A stretch of 64,000 nt of DNA from Strigamia acuminata (GCA_949358305.1 OX442314.1:46446581-46510580); one strand, 5' to 3'. Shown: positions 1 to 11,106, counted from the first letter of the stretch. Made by a program: numbers and translations. Notes: generated from the sequence alone by a model not told the origin.

Positions 1-1181
1 TGAGCCATGCAACCCCCGTCAACTGAAGACGAAGTTCGGACTGTTAATGTTTCCGTCAAACGGTCTTGCCGAGGAGAAAGCCTCCCGCATAAGTATCCTC
101 GTGGTCGGACAATAGAATCACGTGTGATACCAAAGTATTTAGTAACCGTCAGTAGCACTGTTACTGCAAGAGATTGACTCCATCACTTGATGGTGCCAAA
201 GCAGTCTGCATGCAAAACATGTAGTAACCGCCAGTAGCACTATGTGTTTGGGAAAGTTATATCTCTTCGGTGATGGTGCCAAAGCAGTCTACTTATGAGT
301 AGTATCTCGGGTGATTAATTCTGTTGTGCAGAACTGCGGGCTATATCCCCCTGAGTACCAGTGCCGTCTCTCACCGCACTGTTATTTAGGGCACGCGCGA
401 TACTGTTCTGCTCGGCAAGGTGAACTTTGACGGCAATTGTGTGTTGCGATGTTTTAACCCTAATTTATTTTGTAGTTGATAATAAACATTAATTGTTTGA
501 ACTTGACAACCAGTAAACAACCGAAGTAAGTCACGAGACTTATTTCACTGTATGACGAATCAAATTCGTAACAATAAATTGAATACAATTTATTGAGTTA
601 ATTTATCAAACTCACAACCTCGCGAGTTAAATATAATTCGCAAGCGGAACCTTGGCGAATAAATGACTTCATTTATTCATTGCCAATTTCCAACCCTAGT
701 TGTGGCGGTGCAGTTAAAAGTCAACCGCACCTCTCGGATCGAACCAAGCAGCATTACACGGACCATTACACCGGATACGAACCAGGAACGCGAAGGAACG
801 CGAAGGAACCAGTCTCACGATTACGGAGCGTCGACGGAAGCCGCGAGGACACAGCCAGCCCGGCTACGCATAGACGACATCTTTATCTCGGTCGAGCGGG
901 CGTTTTGCCGTTCCCGAACCCAGGATCACCATTAACCGTAATCATACTATTTTAGGGCTGTTTCACAGCCAATTATTTGTATAGTTTAATTTGTAAATTA
1001 ACTTGCCAAATGTCGGCATTAGAATTTGTATAACTTTTAGGATTGATTATATTGTTTAGTAACAATAAATGTAGTGTTTTGAGAAACTTGTTGTCTTTAT
1101 TTTATCTCGTATTATTCACTATTTCACGCGACTTATACCCGGTACTATCATGCGATAGGAGTTGTGGTCGTCACCGTCACA
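1..1181 (+). repeat. 3' part of a long LTR (tRNA-Gln-primed family), cut by the window edge
   Basis: The sequence matches the LTRs at 28524-30426 and 36027-37929 in reverse orientation, and the solo LTR at 13358-14596 in the same orientation. Shared blocks include the 'gccaaagcagtctgc' and 'ggtctcgccgaggaga' type motifs, and the end 'GGTCGTCACCGTCACA' at 1166-1181. The right flank starts CAGT, the expected 4-bp target duplication; its left partner lies outside the window. The flanking DNA (1182 on) is zinc-finger unit DNA, also seen intact near 44115, so the element entered that array. Whether it is a solo LTR or one end of a full element cannot be told. Confidence 0.85.
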
Positions 1182-2302
1182 CAGTTCATTTACAACACAT
1201 GGGGTTGACAGATTGTTGTAAAGGCTTTGAAAGTGTATAAAAATTGGAAATTAAGCGAGAGATTTAAGATTTATTTTATCAAGTAATACAAAAAGAAGAA
1301 ATCGAGCATTTTGAATTTAAAAATTATGAACGAGGTGAATTTTTTTCATTTTTTGTAAGCCCGGTTAAATGTTTTTTTTTTAATATCTCATTTTAGTAAC
1401 AGGAATAATCATTCAAATAACACTTGGGTGGCTTTTGAGCAGGTTTTGATTTCTGGATTAAACAAATCGAAGCAAAATTTTGAGTTAAAAACAAAAAGAA
1501 AATGTCATTTGAAATCAAATTAGAAGAAAAAAAATCATCTTTTAATTTTTATTTTTAACAAGTTTTGGGAAGAAATAATAAATTGAAAATGAAATGAGAA
1601 TAATATACAAGGGAAACGGCAGATTTTGTTTCGTGGAGAAAGAAATTAAAACAAGTTTCACTTTTCTTAAATTTGAGTTGAACACAAAATGAAATTTCAA
1701 ATACAGAACTTTCAATGCGTAAATAAATAAATCAATGCAGAAATATTAACACGTGTTCACAGTAAGCAGGATTCCATTCAACCTTATTTTATTACCAGGA
1801 ATATTTTCCACTGGGGAAAATTTTCGACCCGGTTGAAAAGAATTCTGATAAAAAATATTTATGCAATAGTTATTTTTAAAGATCAAACTGAAATGCATTA
1901 ATACACCAATAAAAACAGAAATTAAACAATTTTGAATTTAAGAATACAGGAATATGCACACAAATAGGACTTGAATTGTTTTTTCTCATATGGGTTAATA
2001 GATGTTTATTTAAATCCTCAGTTCAAGTCAAAGAGGAGACACACAAATGGCAATTATATGGTTTTTTTCCAGTATGAATTTTTAAAGGAATTTTCAAATT
2101 CCCTTTTCGATTGCAAGATAAAAGACAAGTTTTTTGTGTGTCACTCTCCATAAAAAATTGGAAACTAAACAAAAAATATATATGGTTTTGAATTGCGAAT
2201 GAAAAAAATTAAAACAAATTTTTTGAATTGAAAACAAAAACAAATGTCATTTGAAATAAAATTAGAATTACAGAATTATAAACTTAATGAACAATATGAC
2301 TA
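1182..2302 (-). other. 3' flank of zinc-finger unit 1, with fossil fingers
   Basis: This is a conserved 3' flank shared with the units near 41150, 44120, 46680, 54400 and 56580. Read on the minus strand it contains decayed C2H2 remnants: one near 1390-1450 with residues like CYLNDYSCYQ, and one near 2010-2110 with the EDLNKH type helix. The older, longer finger array has therefore lost its 3' fingers to mutation. No open reading frame of value remains. Confidence 0.6.
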
Positions 2303-3325
2303 TTACTTTGTATGCGTTGTTAAATGTTTTTTCAAAGTATCATTTTGACTACTACAATAAACACACAAATGGCACTTGAATGGTTTTTCTCCAGTATGAG
2401 TTAATAAATGTTTCTTTAAATTTCCTCTTTCACTGCTGGAATAATCACATAGATGGCACTTGAAAGGTTTTTCTCCAGTATGGATTAATAAATGTCTTTT
2501 GAGACTTCCACTTTGTCTGCAGGAATAATCACACCAATGGCACTTAAATGGTTTTTCTCCAGTATGAATTGCAATGTGTTTTCTTAAATCTGAACTTTGA
2601 ATACAAGAATAATCACACAAGTGGCACTTGAATGGTTTTTCTCCAGTATGGATTAATAAATGTTGCTTTAAATGTCCACTTTGACTGCAGGAATGAGCAC
2701 ACAAATGGCACTTGAATGGTTTTTCTCCAGTATGAATTGCAATATGTTTTCTTAAATCTGAACTTTGAATACAAGAATAATCACACAAGTGGCACTTGAA
2801 TGGTTTTTCTCCAGTGTGGATTAATAAATGTTGCTTTAAATATCCACTTTGACTGCAGGAATGAGCACACAAATGGCACTTGAATGGTTTTTCTCCAATA
2901 TGGATTAATAAATGTGTTTTTAAGGTCCCAGTTTGATTGCAACAATAATCACACAAATGGCACTTGAATGGTTTTTCTCCAGTGTGGGTTAATAAATGTC
3001 TTTTTAGATGTCCACTTTCACTGCTGCAATAATCACATAGATGGCACTTGAATAGTTTTTCTCCTGTGTGGATTAATAAATGTCTTTTTAGAGTTCTACT
3101 TTCTCTGCTGGAATGATCACACAAATGACACTCGAATGGTTTTTCTCCAGTATGAATTCTCATATGGACAATCATGCGTTGTTTAAACCGAAAGGAAAGT
3201 GAACATGTTTGACATTGGAAAGGCTTTTCACCAGTGTGTTTGAGCATGTGATGTTTCAAAAGACAATAATACGAACACGAATAGTCGCACAAATTGCAAC
3301 TGTATTTTTGAAGTGTTCTCTCCAT
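2303..3325 (-). CDS. C2H2 zinc-finger protein, unit 1, 12 fingers
   Basis: This is a 340-residue protein made almost wholly of tandem C2H2 fingers. Twelve fingers of 28 residues are joined by TGEKP-type linkers, which in known families indicates sequence-specific DNA binding in the nucleus. No KRAB, BTB or ZAD domain is seen. Finger 1 is YSCNLCDYSC and the rest mostly FKCHLCDYS. Fingers 6-7 and 8-9 are a near-identical duplicated pair. Linker variants occur after finger 3 (TGEKL) and finger 5 (IGEKP). The ATG follows a 5'UTR exon whose intron lies at 3381-3506. It is the most complete member of a six-unit minus-strand family and has no internal stop. Its DNA target and function are unknown. 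Confidence 0.9.
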   Translation of the reverse strand: MERTLQKYSCNLCDYSCSYYCLLKHHMLKHTGEKPFQCQTCSLSFRFKQRMIVHMRIHTGEKPFECHLCDHSSRESRTLKRHLLIHTGEKLFKCHLCDYCSSESGHLKRHLLTHTGEKPFKCHLCDYCCNQTGTLKTHLLIHIGEKPFKCHLCAHSCSQSGYLKQHLLIHTGEKPFKCHLCDYSCIQSSDLRKHIAIHTGEKPFKCHLCAHSCSQSGHLKQHLLIHTGEKPFKCHLCDYSCIQSSDLRKHIAIHTGEKPFKCHWCDYSCRQSGSLKRHLLIHTGEKPFKCHLCDYSSSERGNLKKHLLTHTGEKPFKCHLCVYCSSQNDTLKKHLTTHTK

Positions 3326-3380
3326 TTTTCACTTGAAGTTTTTAGCAGATGACTCCCGATGACGCTGAAATAAACTCGTT

Positions 3381-3506
3381 CTAAAATAAAAAAAAAAAAA
3401 AAAATTAACTTGTTTTCCTCACCGCTCAACAACCCTAGCTCTACTTTTCTGATCAATCTACTCGCCTTTCTCCACTCAAAAAAAAATAGTTAATTACTTT
3501 ACTAAC
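3381..3506 (-). other. 5'UTR intron of zinc-finger unit 1
   Basis: On the minus strand there is a donor CAG|GTTAGT (exon ends at 3507) and an acceptor TTTTAG|AACGAG after a T-rich tract (exon 2 starts at 3380, 55 bases upstream of the ATG). The same arrangement recurs upstream of units 2, 3, 5 and 6, for example 43269-43384 in unit 2. It is absent upstream of unit 4. Confidence 0.65.
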
Positions 3507-4135
3507 CTGTAACTGTTTTAAGCTTAAAAATCTACTTTTTGAGGCCTGTAGAGATCCCTGAGCACAAAGAATTCAGTCGAAAGGAGTCCTGGTTGATGAG
3601 AATCGCAGTCGGAAAGAATTCGTCTGTTAGGCCTAACGTTCGTCGCCCGAGCATAATTGCGCCACACGTTTATAAACTGTAAAATGTAAAAATAAAACGC
3701 AGTCAAAAGAAAACCACAGATTAGTTTCTCCTCTGCCATCAACCATCATCTGCAAATCTTTCAAATTTTTTAAGTATTTAGAATCTTTGATACCTTTAAA
3801 ACGTAACAGAAATGCATTTAATCGCGCACGAACGAGAAAGTGCGATATGTGGCGTGGTAAACAATGGCACAACGCACCCAAACCTAACGGCGGCGCACAC
3901 ACAAACTAAATAAATAAACAAATAAACACTCAGAGGATTAGTTGAGCGCATCTCACAGTCAGCATTCCGGCTTAATTTGTTGCTTAGACGTGACCATTTA
4001 TTGTTGAAGTTCTTATAAAACGTCGAACCAAGACAGGGGACATAACCTTGCCAGACAGTTGTGGACTAACGATTGGAGAAAGGAATCCTATACTATATGG
4101 AATTGAGTTGTAATAATGCATGAACATGGCAGCTT
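3507..4135 (-). promoter_or_regulatory. Upstream exon 1 and promoter region of zinc-finger unit 1
   Basis: This block is conserved upstream of every unit except unit 4. It has a palindromic TTAGGCCTAA-type core near 3628, a CG-rich stretch (CGTTCGTCGCCCGAGC) and a conserved 'gaacgagaaa' box near 3830. Conservation over duplicates suggests it includes the first exon and promoter. No TATA box can be assigned. Confidence 0.35.
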
Positions 4136-4757
4136 TAATTTTTATTTTTTACAAGTTTTGGGAAGAAATAATAAATTGGAAATGAAAGAAAATACAGAAA
4201 CGGCAGATTTTGTTTCGTGATTGAAACAAATTAAAATAAATTTCAGTTTTCTTAAATTTAAGTTGAATACAAAATGCAATTTCAAATGCAGAACTTTCAA
4301 TGTATAAATAAATAAATAAATGCAGAAATAATAACAGTGTTCACAGTAAGCAGGATTCCATTCAACCTTATTTTTTTTACGAGGAATATTTTCTACCAGG
4401 AAACATTTTCGACCCGGTTGAAAACAATTTTGATAAAAAATATTTATGTAATAGTTGTTTTCAAAAATAAAATTGGTATGCATTAATGCACCAATAAAAA
4501 ACAGAAATTAAACCATTTTGAGTTTAAGAATACAGGAATATGCACACAAATAGCACTTACATTGTTTTCTCTCGTGCGGGTTAATAAATGTTTATTTAAA
4601 TCCTTACTTTCGTCGAAGAGAAGGTATAAATTTTTAACTGAATTTTCAAATTCCCATTTCTATTGCAAGATAAAACAAACGTTTTTTGTGTGTTGCTCTC
4701 CATAAAAAATTGGAAAGGAAACGAGAAATTGTTGAGAGTGAGTTTTGAAGTATTTTA
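4136..4757 (-). pseudogene. Orphan 3' flank of another zinc-finger unit
   Basis: The sequence repeats the 3' flank seen at 1550-2160 and 46690-47300, including fossil-finger codons on the minus strand. It has no finger array attached. It is the stump of a further unit cut off by the pogo-like insertion or a deletion at about 4758. Confidence 0.55.
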
Positions 4758-5097
4758 TACTGCTTAGCTACATCACATTTTTTTTCCCTTTGTCAACTTC
4801 TTTAATTATTTCAATTTTTTTGGCAATTGTAAGAACTTTCCTAGTTGCTAGATTGATGGATGAGAAAAATACCATTAGATTAAATAGGATAAGATTTGAG
4901 AAATGCTTACACTTATTTGAAGTAGCCATCTTGTTTTTACAGGAAATGGGTCTTATAACGAGGAAAAAACCACTTCCGGTATAAAAATGTTTCTTATAGC
5001 GAGGGAATTCGTATAAGAAACCAGCCATTTATTTTTCAAAATTCGTTATAAAGAGGAATTTGCAATAAGCGAGTTCGTTATATAGAGGTTCAACCTG
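4758..5097 (-). mobile_element. pogo/Tigger-like DNA transposon, 5' end only
   Basis: On the minus strand the element begins CAGGTTGAACCTCTATATAA at 5097, next to a TA (5098-5099), the target site used by pogo elements. An open frame at 5028-4768 ends with residues RKVLTIAKKIEIIKEVDKGK, typical of the first helix-turn-helix (CENP-B/Psq type) of Tigger transposases. The rest of the transposase, the DDE domain and the other inverted repeat are missing, so this is a truncated relic. Confidence 0.75.
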
Positions 5098-5668
5098 TAT
5101 GTGATATCAGATTGCTTGGGATATTTAATACTGAGAGTTAATACTCGAATTTTCAGTTTACATAAAATAAAATAAAATTGGAACTAATTTCATGCGTGTG
5201 TATTAAATTAAATTAAATTTAATTTAAACATCTGTGACGCCGCGAATGGCCGGTGATACAACAGTACAGATTATAATCTGTGTCAGCAAGGCCCCTCCAG
5301 TGACGTTGTGCGCAGATATATCTGGGCAAAATTATTATTTTTTCGCCAGATGGCGCAACCTTATAGTATTCAAGTAGCCTTGAAATTATCCTCTTACAAC
5401 ACTTCAGCTAAATACAGTCGCAGATTTTTATTTTCTCAAACTAAAACATCCTCAAAAAAAATGAATTCAAGAATACAAATTTTCTTTAATCTTATTCGTC
5501 AATAACTGAAGAAGAAAAGAAGTCCTCCGAAAATCCTTGTCTGCAGTCATTACTACGACCCGTTCGATAACAGATTTGTTCGCGAGAGGTGTGCAAAATC
5601 CCTTACCGATTTTAAAAGTGTTTCGCGTACTCCTCTTCAAGAAATACATTTTATATTATTACTACATT
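5098..5668. other. Intergenic, nothing recognised
   Basis: AT-rich sequence with short TAAATT repeats near 5200. Only shadow-sized frames are present, none with a motif, splice context or similarity to other parts of the window. Confidence 0.4.
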
Positions 5669-6030
5669 TCAAAGCCAATTTATTGAATATAATATTACTT
5701 CTCTGGGTTTGCACATCAGTCCCCATTTGCAGTCACACAGAAATTTCCCACCGCACGTTTCCTTATCATCACGCAATTTCACACACCTGAAACGATAAAC
5801 AACACGAATAATTATTGAACAACCGTTGAGGCAAGCGATTACTTTTTTACTATTCCAAAACTCTTACAGCATTCATTGATTGTGCAGTCCTTAAATGTGC
5901 TGCATGAGTTTGCAGCGACAAAACCAAACTAAAATATAATTTGATAGCTAAAAAAACAAATATACTCAATTTTCAGGAAGGATACACTCACGCAAAGTGC
6001 TAAATATGTAATAAATAAGATGTAATCCAT
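5669..6030 (-). CDS. Secreted cysteine-rich peptide, prokineticin/AVIT-like (three exons)
   Basis: Minus-strand exons 6030-5992, 5928-5843 and 5786-5669 join in phase (39, 86 and 118 nt) into an 80-residue protein. Introns of 63 and 56 bp have GT...AG ends (GTGAGT/TTTTAG and GTAATC/TTTCAG). Residues 1 to about 19 are a signal peptide (MDYILFITYLALC, then FGFVAA). The mature part has nine cysteines: C22-x5-C28-x4-C33C34-x8-C43-x9-C53-x5-C59-x-C61-x5-C67. The opening C-x5-C-x4-CC, the middle C-x9-C and the closing C-x-C-x5-C match the prokineticin/MIT/astakine colipase-like fold; the loop before C59 is much shorter. Arthropod relatives include astakine cytokines and ixodegrin-like peptides. Receptor and role are unknown. 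An AATAAA lies inside the last codons and could serve as the poly(A) signal. Confidence 0.8.
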
Positions 6031-6484
6031 GAAGGTTTATAATCAAATTAGTGGCAGTACTGTGATAAACGAATTGATGAATGATTATTTTATAGACGTA
6101 ATCAAAAGGAATACATTTAAAAAAAATTTTTTATTATTGTTCTGAAGATAAAGTTCTAAATGTATTTTTTTATGGTTATTGGTTAGCTGAGAAATGAAAG
6201 GGTTATCGTCTGAGATATCTAATTTCATACAATTTGTACACCACAGTTTGGTTGCTGAAAAAGGAAAAAATAAATGCATTTAGAGGTGAAATATTAAATG
6301 TATTTAACAATCCAAGGATCTGCATATGAGTTTGCTTTTCTGGAATGAACTTCACGCTAACTTGTAAGTTTTATGGTTTGTTGCGTCTGTTTAAATTTTT
6401 TTGGCAGTTTTTTTTTTTCATTAAACATTAAAATTGGCGTTGTTTGGTTTTTAATTTTTAATTTAATGCTATTTTAATCCAGTA
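6031..6484. other. Upstream of the peptide gene; possible exon on the minus strand
   Basis: A minus-strand frame (about 6255 to 6085) follows a TTTTTCAG acceptor-like site and contains CTNC, but no partner exon is evident. The rest is AT-rich. The promoter of the peptide gene should lie here; no clear TATA box is seen. Confidence 0.25.
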
Positions 6485-7910
6485 TGTGACGGTTTAAAAG
6501 TGGTATTTATCAATATCACAGCTGATTTATGTGAATTATCGGCAAAACCCGCTTTTGTCAATGCTCCGAGTCGCCACTAGATGGCGCGATCATGATTTAG
6601 CGGTAAATTCGAAAATACGAATGTCAAAATGTACAAATAAATATAAGAATATATTTAGTTAAGTAAAAAACAAGCATAAGGGACATTAATATGAATACAT
6701 ATTAATGGTTATTGATGTTAAAGATCCAATTTCCACGAAAAAGGACATTAAGCGAATCAATTGATCATTCGATTAGCATAATCTGAATTATGCTTCGCTG
6801 TATCCACTTCCGGTGATACAGGATTGGTGGGAATTAATCCCACAGGGGTATATATTTCCCAACAACTGGCATTTTATTCCCTCTGGCTTGATTATTTGAT
6901 TTTGGTATTTGGTGATAAGGTGTTTGGTGTATTCAGTGCATTTTCTTTTGGTTTAACCATTTGGTTTCTTGTTGATTTGTTCGCAAGGAACCGTTGCATG
7001 ATTCTACGGAATCATGCAGTCGACCAATTGATGGTGCAGGGCTGGATTCTAATGTTTCAGTTGGACGGTCTCGCCGAGGAGAACCTGCCTTCTGAGCAAT
7101 TCAGTATCCTCCGGGCAGGACAGAGTGGCCATTTTCGGTACGAAAGCATCCTGTTACTGCCGGTAACACTGGAGATTATGAGGATTAGTTCCATTACCTA
7201 ATGGTGCCAAAGTAGTCTGCAAGCAGTAACCAAGTGTTTGGCTAGCTGATTCTCATGATACTTTGGTGTCAAAGCAGTCAGTTTGTTACTAGTACCGCAA
7301 AGGCCTAAACTGCTGTGCGGAGCCGCGAGCTATCGACTCCTGTGTACGTGGTATCGTCAACCACTCGATGGACGGCCGTGCTGCTACGCAGGGGGCGCTT
7401 GATACTGTTCTGCATGGCAAGGCGATTCTATCGATGGCAACTGTGATTGCGACGGCTGACGGGAAGCCTAATCATTACCTTTAACAGTAAAAGCAAACAT
7501 TAACTTAAAAACAAGTTAATCAATTTAAGTCAAGCGACTCAAATTACTTTACATTGAATCCAATGTAATGATAAGTTGGTAACAACTTATCGGCGAAAAC
7601 ATCTAAAGGAAAATCACAACGATTACGAATTAAATGTAATTTGTAATTGGAATATTAGGAAGTAAATGAATACATTTACTTACACCAATATCTTCCTAAA
7701 GTTGTGGCGGTGCACGAAAGCCAACCGCATCTCTCAGATCATTCGATTCATCGACGTGCGATGATTTACACGACGAACCAGGAACCAGCAAAGCCGTATC
7801 AGACTCCAGGACGCAGCCATCCGGCTTAGTTGACATCTGTAACCAGGTCGAGCAATGGGAAAACCGCTCCCAAACTCCGGACACGTAATGATATTATTTT
7901 AGGGCCAGTT
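6485..7910 (+). repeat. LTR of the tRNA-Gln-primed family, 3' end missing
   Basis: The copy starts TGTGACGGT and is collinear with the solo LTR at 13358-14596 and, inverted, with the LTRs at 28524 and 36027. It has the 'cacttccggtgatac' box, a TATATATT stretch near 6849 and the shared 'caaagcagtc' motifs. It stops at AGGGCCAGTT (7901-7910), about 250 bp before the normal end, where another LTR start follows directly. Confidence 0.8.
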
Positions 7911-8220
7911 TGTGACGATATAAATCCGTATTTAACAATGTTCACACTAGATGGCGCAGTTCAAATAACGCGCGCAGTTTAAACTCGAGAAAGTTAAAAG
8001 TTATGATAAATCATTACTTGGAGAAGATGAATAAAATATAAATATTTTATTAAGCATAATTAAGTATTATTTACTTAAGGATATTGATTCTACCGAATCA
8101 ATACCCAGTCTACTTACCTTCTGAAGGGGACCAATCTGACCCTTCTTGACCCAGTCTTCTGCTAGGTCCGAACCCAGTCTTCCAAAGCTTAACCTAAGCT
8201 CACCAGTATAAACCTACTAC
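7911..8220 (+). repeat. Start of a second, divergent LTR (TGTGACGAT subfamily)
   Basis: It begins TGTGACGAT directly against the preceding LTR and shares the 'cactagatggcgc' box and the layout of the family's first 250 bp. It looks like an insertion into the earlier LTR. Its 3' part and the end of the host LTR are gone. After about 8218 the sequence resembles the interior of the foldback element at 56137-56384 ('gatttccgcttccg'). Confidence 0.6.
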
Positions 8221-8328
8221 TAATAACCTCCCGATTTCCGCTTCCGTGTGCGTTTGTCTTCAAAACCGCTGCGTTTATCCTAGGTGGTCTTGGGAAAAAA
8301 AGGGAAATTGCTGTAAAAGTAACCCGCA

Positions 8329-8432
8329 TTAAAAATAATAGCTTTATATTTAGTAAATATAAAGCTATTATTTTTAAAGAAAAAAAACCATTTAAGGTAA
8401 ATATTATTTACCTTAAATGGTTTTTTTTCTTT
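8329..8432. repeat. Two adjacent perfect hairpins
   Basis: Palindrome 1 has 24-bp arms (8329-8352 and 8354-8377) around a single base at 8353. Palindrome 2 has 28-bp arms (8376-8403 and 8405-8432) around a single base at 8404. No mismatches are seen in either. The two overlap by two bases. Confidence 0.9.
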
Positions 8433-8499
8433 TCTTTTGCAGTTTTCCGGCAGACATTTGGTTAACGTCCTCGCAACTCAACTCGCTTCTGATCGATTA

Positions 8500-9138
8500 G
8501 GATGAGGTCACCAGTGGCGCCATTGCATTACGCAAATTAGGACACGTGCTAGGAACGTTCTATTTGTCATTCGATAAGGAGGTGGTCACTTGGCTCGTAA
8601 GGTCTTTATTTTCTTTTAGTAAATTCTTTTGTTGTTTTGTTTTTAGTTTAGGCTTGTGCAGTTTGATAAAACATCTGATGTCAATTTTCCTTCATAGTGG
8701 AACGCACTCACTGCACCATTTAAATTTATTCGATACGACTTTAGATGTTTTATCAAACAAGATATCCTCCATATGTAAAGGACTAAAGCATTTGAACTTT
8801 TCGTCCGAGAATTACACCCATTTACGATCTGTGATTGGCATCCTGCAGTGCTTGCCGGCACTCGAACGCCTAAGTTTAGGAGAGATAGTTTTGATTTGGT
8901 TAATAAAAACCTTGGAGAAATAGCGAAATTCTGTCAAAACCTAACTCACCTAGATTTGTCAGACTGCAGAAAAATTTCTGAAATCAATTTTTTGAGAAGA
9001 TGCACCAAACTAGTAGAAGTAAAAGTGTGTGGTACCCGTGTTGATCTCAGTAACCGTCGTGTGATTTTAAGCACATTACCAAGGTTAAGTGTGTTTGACC
9101 ACGATTGCGGCGTGCAATTACTAAATATACATCTGTAG
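8500..9138 (+). pseudogene. Leucine-rich-repeat protein fragment, frame-broken
   Basis: The frame from about 8690 reads HLNLFDTTL, LKHLNFSS, then LPALERLSLG. It then shifts by one base near 8875-8890 into a frame that continues LVNKNLGEIAKFCQNLTHLD, CTKLVEVKVCGTRV and stops at 9138. The spacing of leucines and the LDLSDC motif are those of F-box/AMN1-type leucine-rich repeats. A coding-like piece at 8500-8595 (LRKLGHVLGTFYLSF) ends at a GTAAGG donor, so an upstream exon is likely. The frameshift and lack of a consistent phase between the pieces favour a decayed gene, unless there is a sequencing error. No F-box is seen. Confidence 0.55.
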
Positions 9139-10921
9139 ACTGGTTTTTGTATTTACTTTGTTTTAGTCTCTCTGTTTTATTCATATTCTTTTATTCGGAA
9201 ATTTTATTTATCTGTCAGGATGATGTAATGTGTCGAGTGGCGCCACCATGTGCTTTCCTGCTGGGAAAAATATCATTTGGCACGCGAAGGCAGAGCAGGT
9301 CACATCAATAGTAAGTTATTATTACTTAAGATTTTTTTTATTTTTATTGTTTGTTGTTTTTCTTTTATTCTGCTGTAGTTACTTGGCTGGTGCGCAGCGT
9401 TGCCAGCGTCTAGGGCTGCCAGCGTTTATATTTTTAGATTTTCTGAAATATATTTTTTTTTACCAGCTTCTCCTGTTTTAGCGTTGTATATATTTTATAA
9501 AATCCCAAATATATTGTATCCCATGCCAGCCTTTTATTTGGTACAGCGACTATTCATCGCGCGACCATTCATCGGCGCTAAGTCATCGCGCGGCCAACTC
9601 ATCAAGTGACCAACTCACGACAAGCCGGCTCAAAAAAGTGGTTTGCATCAAAAAACCAGCAAGGTTAGGTTCGCGGGGAGTCAAGGGGGGAGCGTAGCCC
9701 CCCTTGTTAGCCCTTCTTAGGAATTAAACCTAGGTTTTTGTGTCGCTAAAATGACATGTTCGCTAAAATGGAATCGCTAAAATGATGTACATCCAATTAT
9801 TTACGTGTTATTCACAATCTTATGAATCTTTTCACGATGAAGACAAAAGCCACATACCATAAATACGAATTGTGGGCAGAATTTCTGAATGATGTCCGAC
9901 TAAGTTTGCACAACTGCACAGAGCATAGCGGGTAAAATGACGACTGGACTAAAGTTGCAGATTCAATGTATAAGCGCTGCTTGAATCACAACTCAATCCA
10001 GTGACAAAGATGACGACATTAACGCTGTATAACTGAGATGCGACATTTTGATTTTGCGTCAACTATTGTCTACTGTTATTATTATTATTATTACCACTAA
10101 CTGTTTTTGTTTATTATTTTTAATGTTTTGTACATAGATGTTACTGTAACCCATAACAATAACTTTAATTTGGAAATTTTTAATTTAGGATTAAGTTAGA
10201 TATTAAAATATTGTAGTGATTTCAAATTAAGTCAACCATAGACAAGCTATCAGATTTTAGATTGAACTAAAAATTAGTAAATATTAATTTAATTTTTTAT
10301 TATAACCAATATTTTGTTAGCTTTAAGTTTGAAATGGGGTTTTGTCTATTTTTCGTTCCTGTTTGAGATACTTCACCACTCACCAGTAACTCGAGAGGTT
10401 AGTTTTAATTACAGACCTTTGTTCTTGTAAGTTGACTCATTTTGAATGGTTTCCTTTCCGTTGAGTTGGATTTTTCTTTTTTCTGGTCGTAATATCTTAC
10501 GAGTTCGTAATTGTCCAATAAACTAGTTTGAAAAGTTTGTGTCTCAAAATAATCCCATATACGACGCATAAAACCGCCAGGCAGTTAAGCTTGAGATAGA
10601 AAAAGTCAGGAATTTAGATCCCAAATTTCAAAACGCATTTTGAAAGGGGCAATTGGTTTACCAGAAATTTCCGACCGCTAAGCATTTCACTTCCACCAAC
10701 ACTTGAGAGGGATTTGAGAGCACAATCTTGGGTTCTACATCATTTCATTTGCAACTCGTCTTTAACAGACGACACGCAAAAAAACTGAAAAAAACACTTT
10801 TCCATGTTGCAAACACTCTGGAAGAAGCGTATAGTGATTGAGCAAATGTCCTGTTGCTCCTCCATGGTTGTATAGTGGTTAAATCCTCCAAAAAACAAGC
10901 AAGCAATCACCAACCCTGAAC
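9139..10921. other. Intergenic with short repeats
   Basis: Near 9545-9620 there is a run of 'ccattcatcgcgcg'-type repeats, and near 9740-9785 three copies of 'tcgctaaaatg'. Both look like the ends of a non-autonomous element, but its borders are not clear. At 10881-10921 a minus-free frame (KQAITNPE) continues across the copia-1 insertion into 16934-17070, suggesting an old coding fragment interrupted by it. Nothing else is recognised. Confidence 0.35.
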
Positions 10922-11106
10922 TGTTGTTGATAATTGAGACACCTAGTGTCAGTTTTGATATTATTGTAGAAATGTATCGCCAGAGGGCGTTAGTTGTTTT
11001 TTGTAGTTGTCATGTATGCCAAGTAATATAACCACATGTTATTCACTCTCATGATGTTTCCTGCTTATTTCTGCCTCCACACCACTCAAATGGAGTAAAT
11101 CCAACA
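10922..11106 (+). repeat. 5' LTR of copia-1
   Basis: The LTR begins TGTTGTTGATAATT and ends AAATCCAACA, and pairs with 16749-16933. It has short copia-style TG...CA ends. Confidence 0.95.

Noticed and set aside
663-955. Overlapping 90-codon ORFs
   Set aside because: They fall in the LTR at 1-1181, and their frames are not kept in the related LTRs.
2303-3325. Regular 84-bp repeats that could suggest a CRISPR or satellite array
   Set aside because: The period equals 28 codons and each unit encodes a C2H2 finger with intact ligands.
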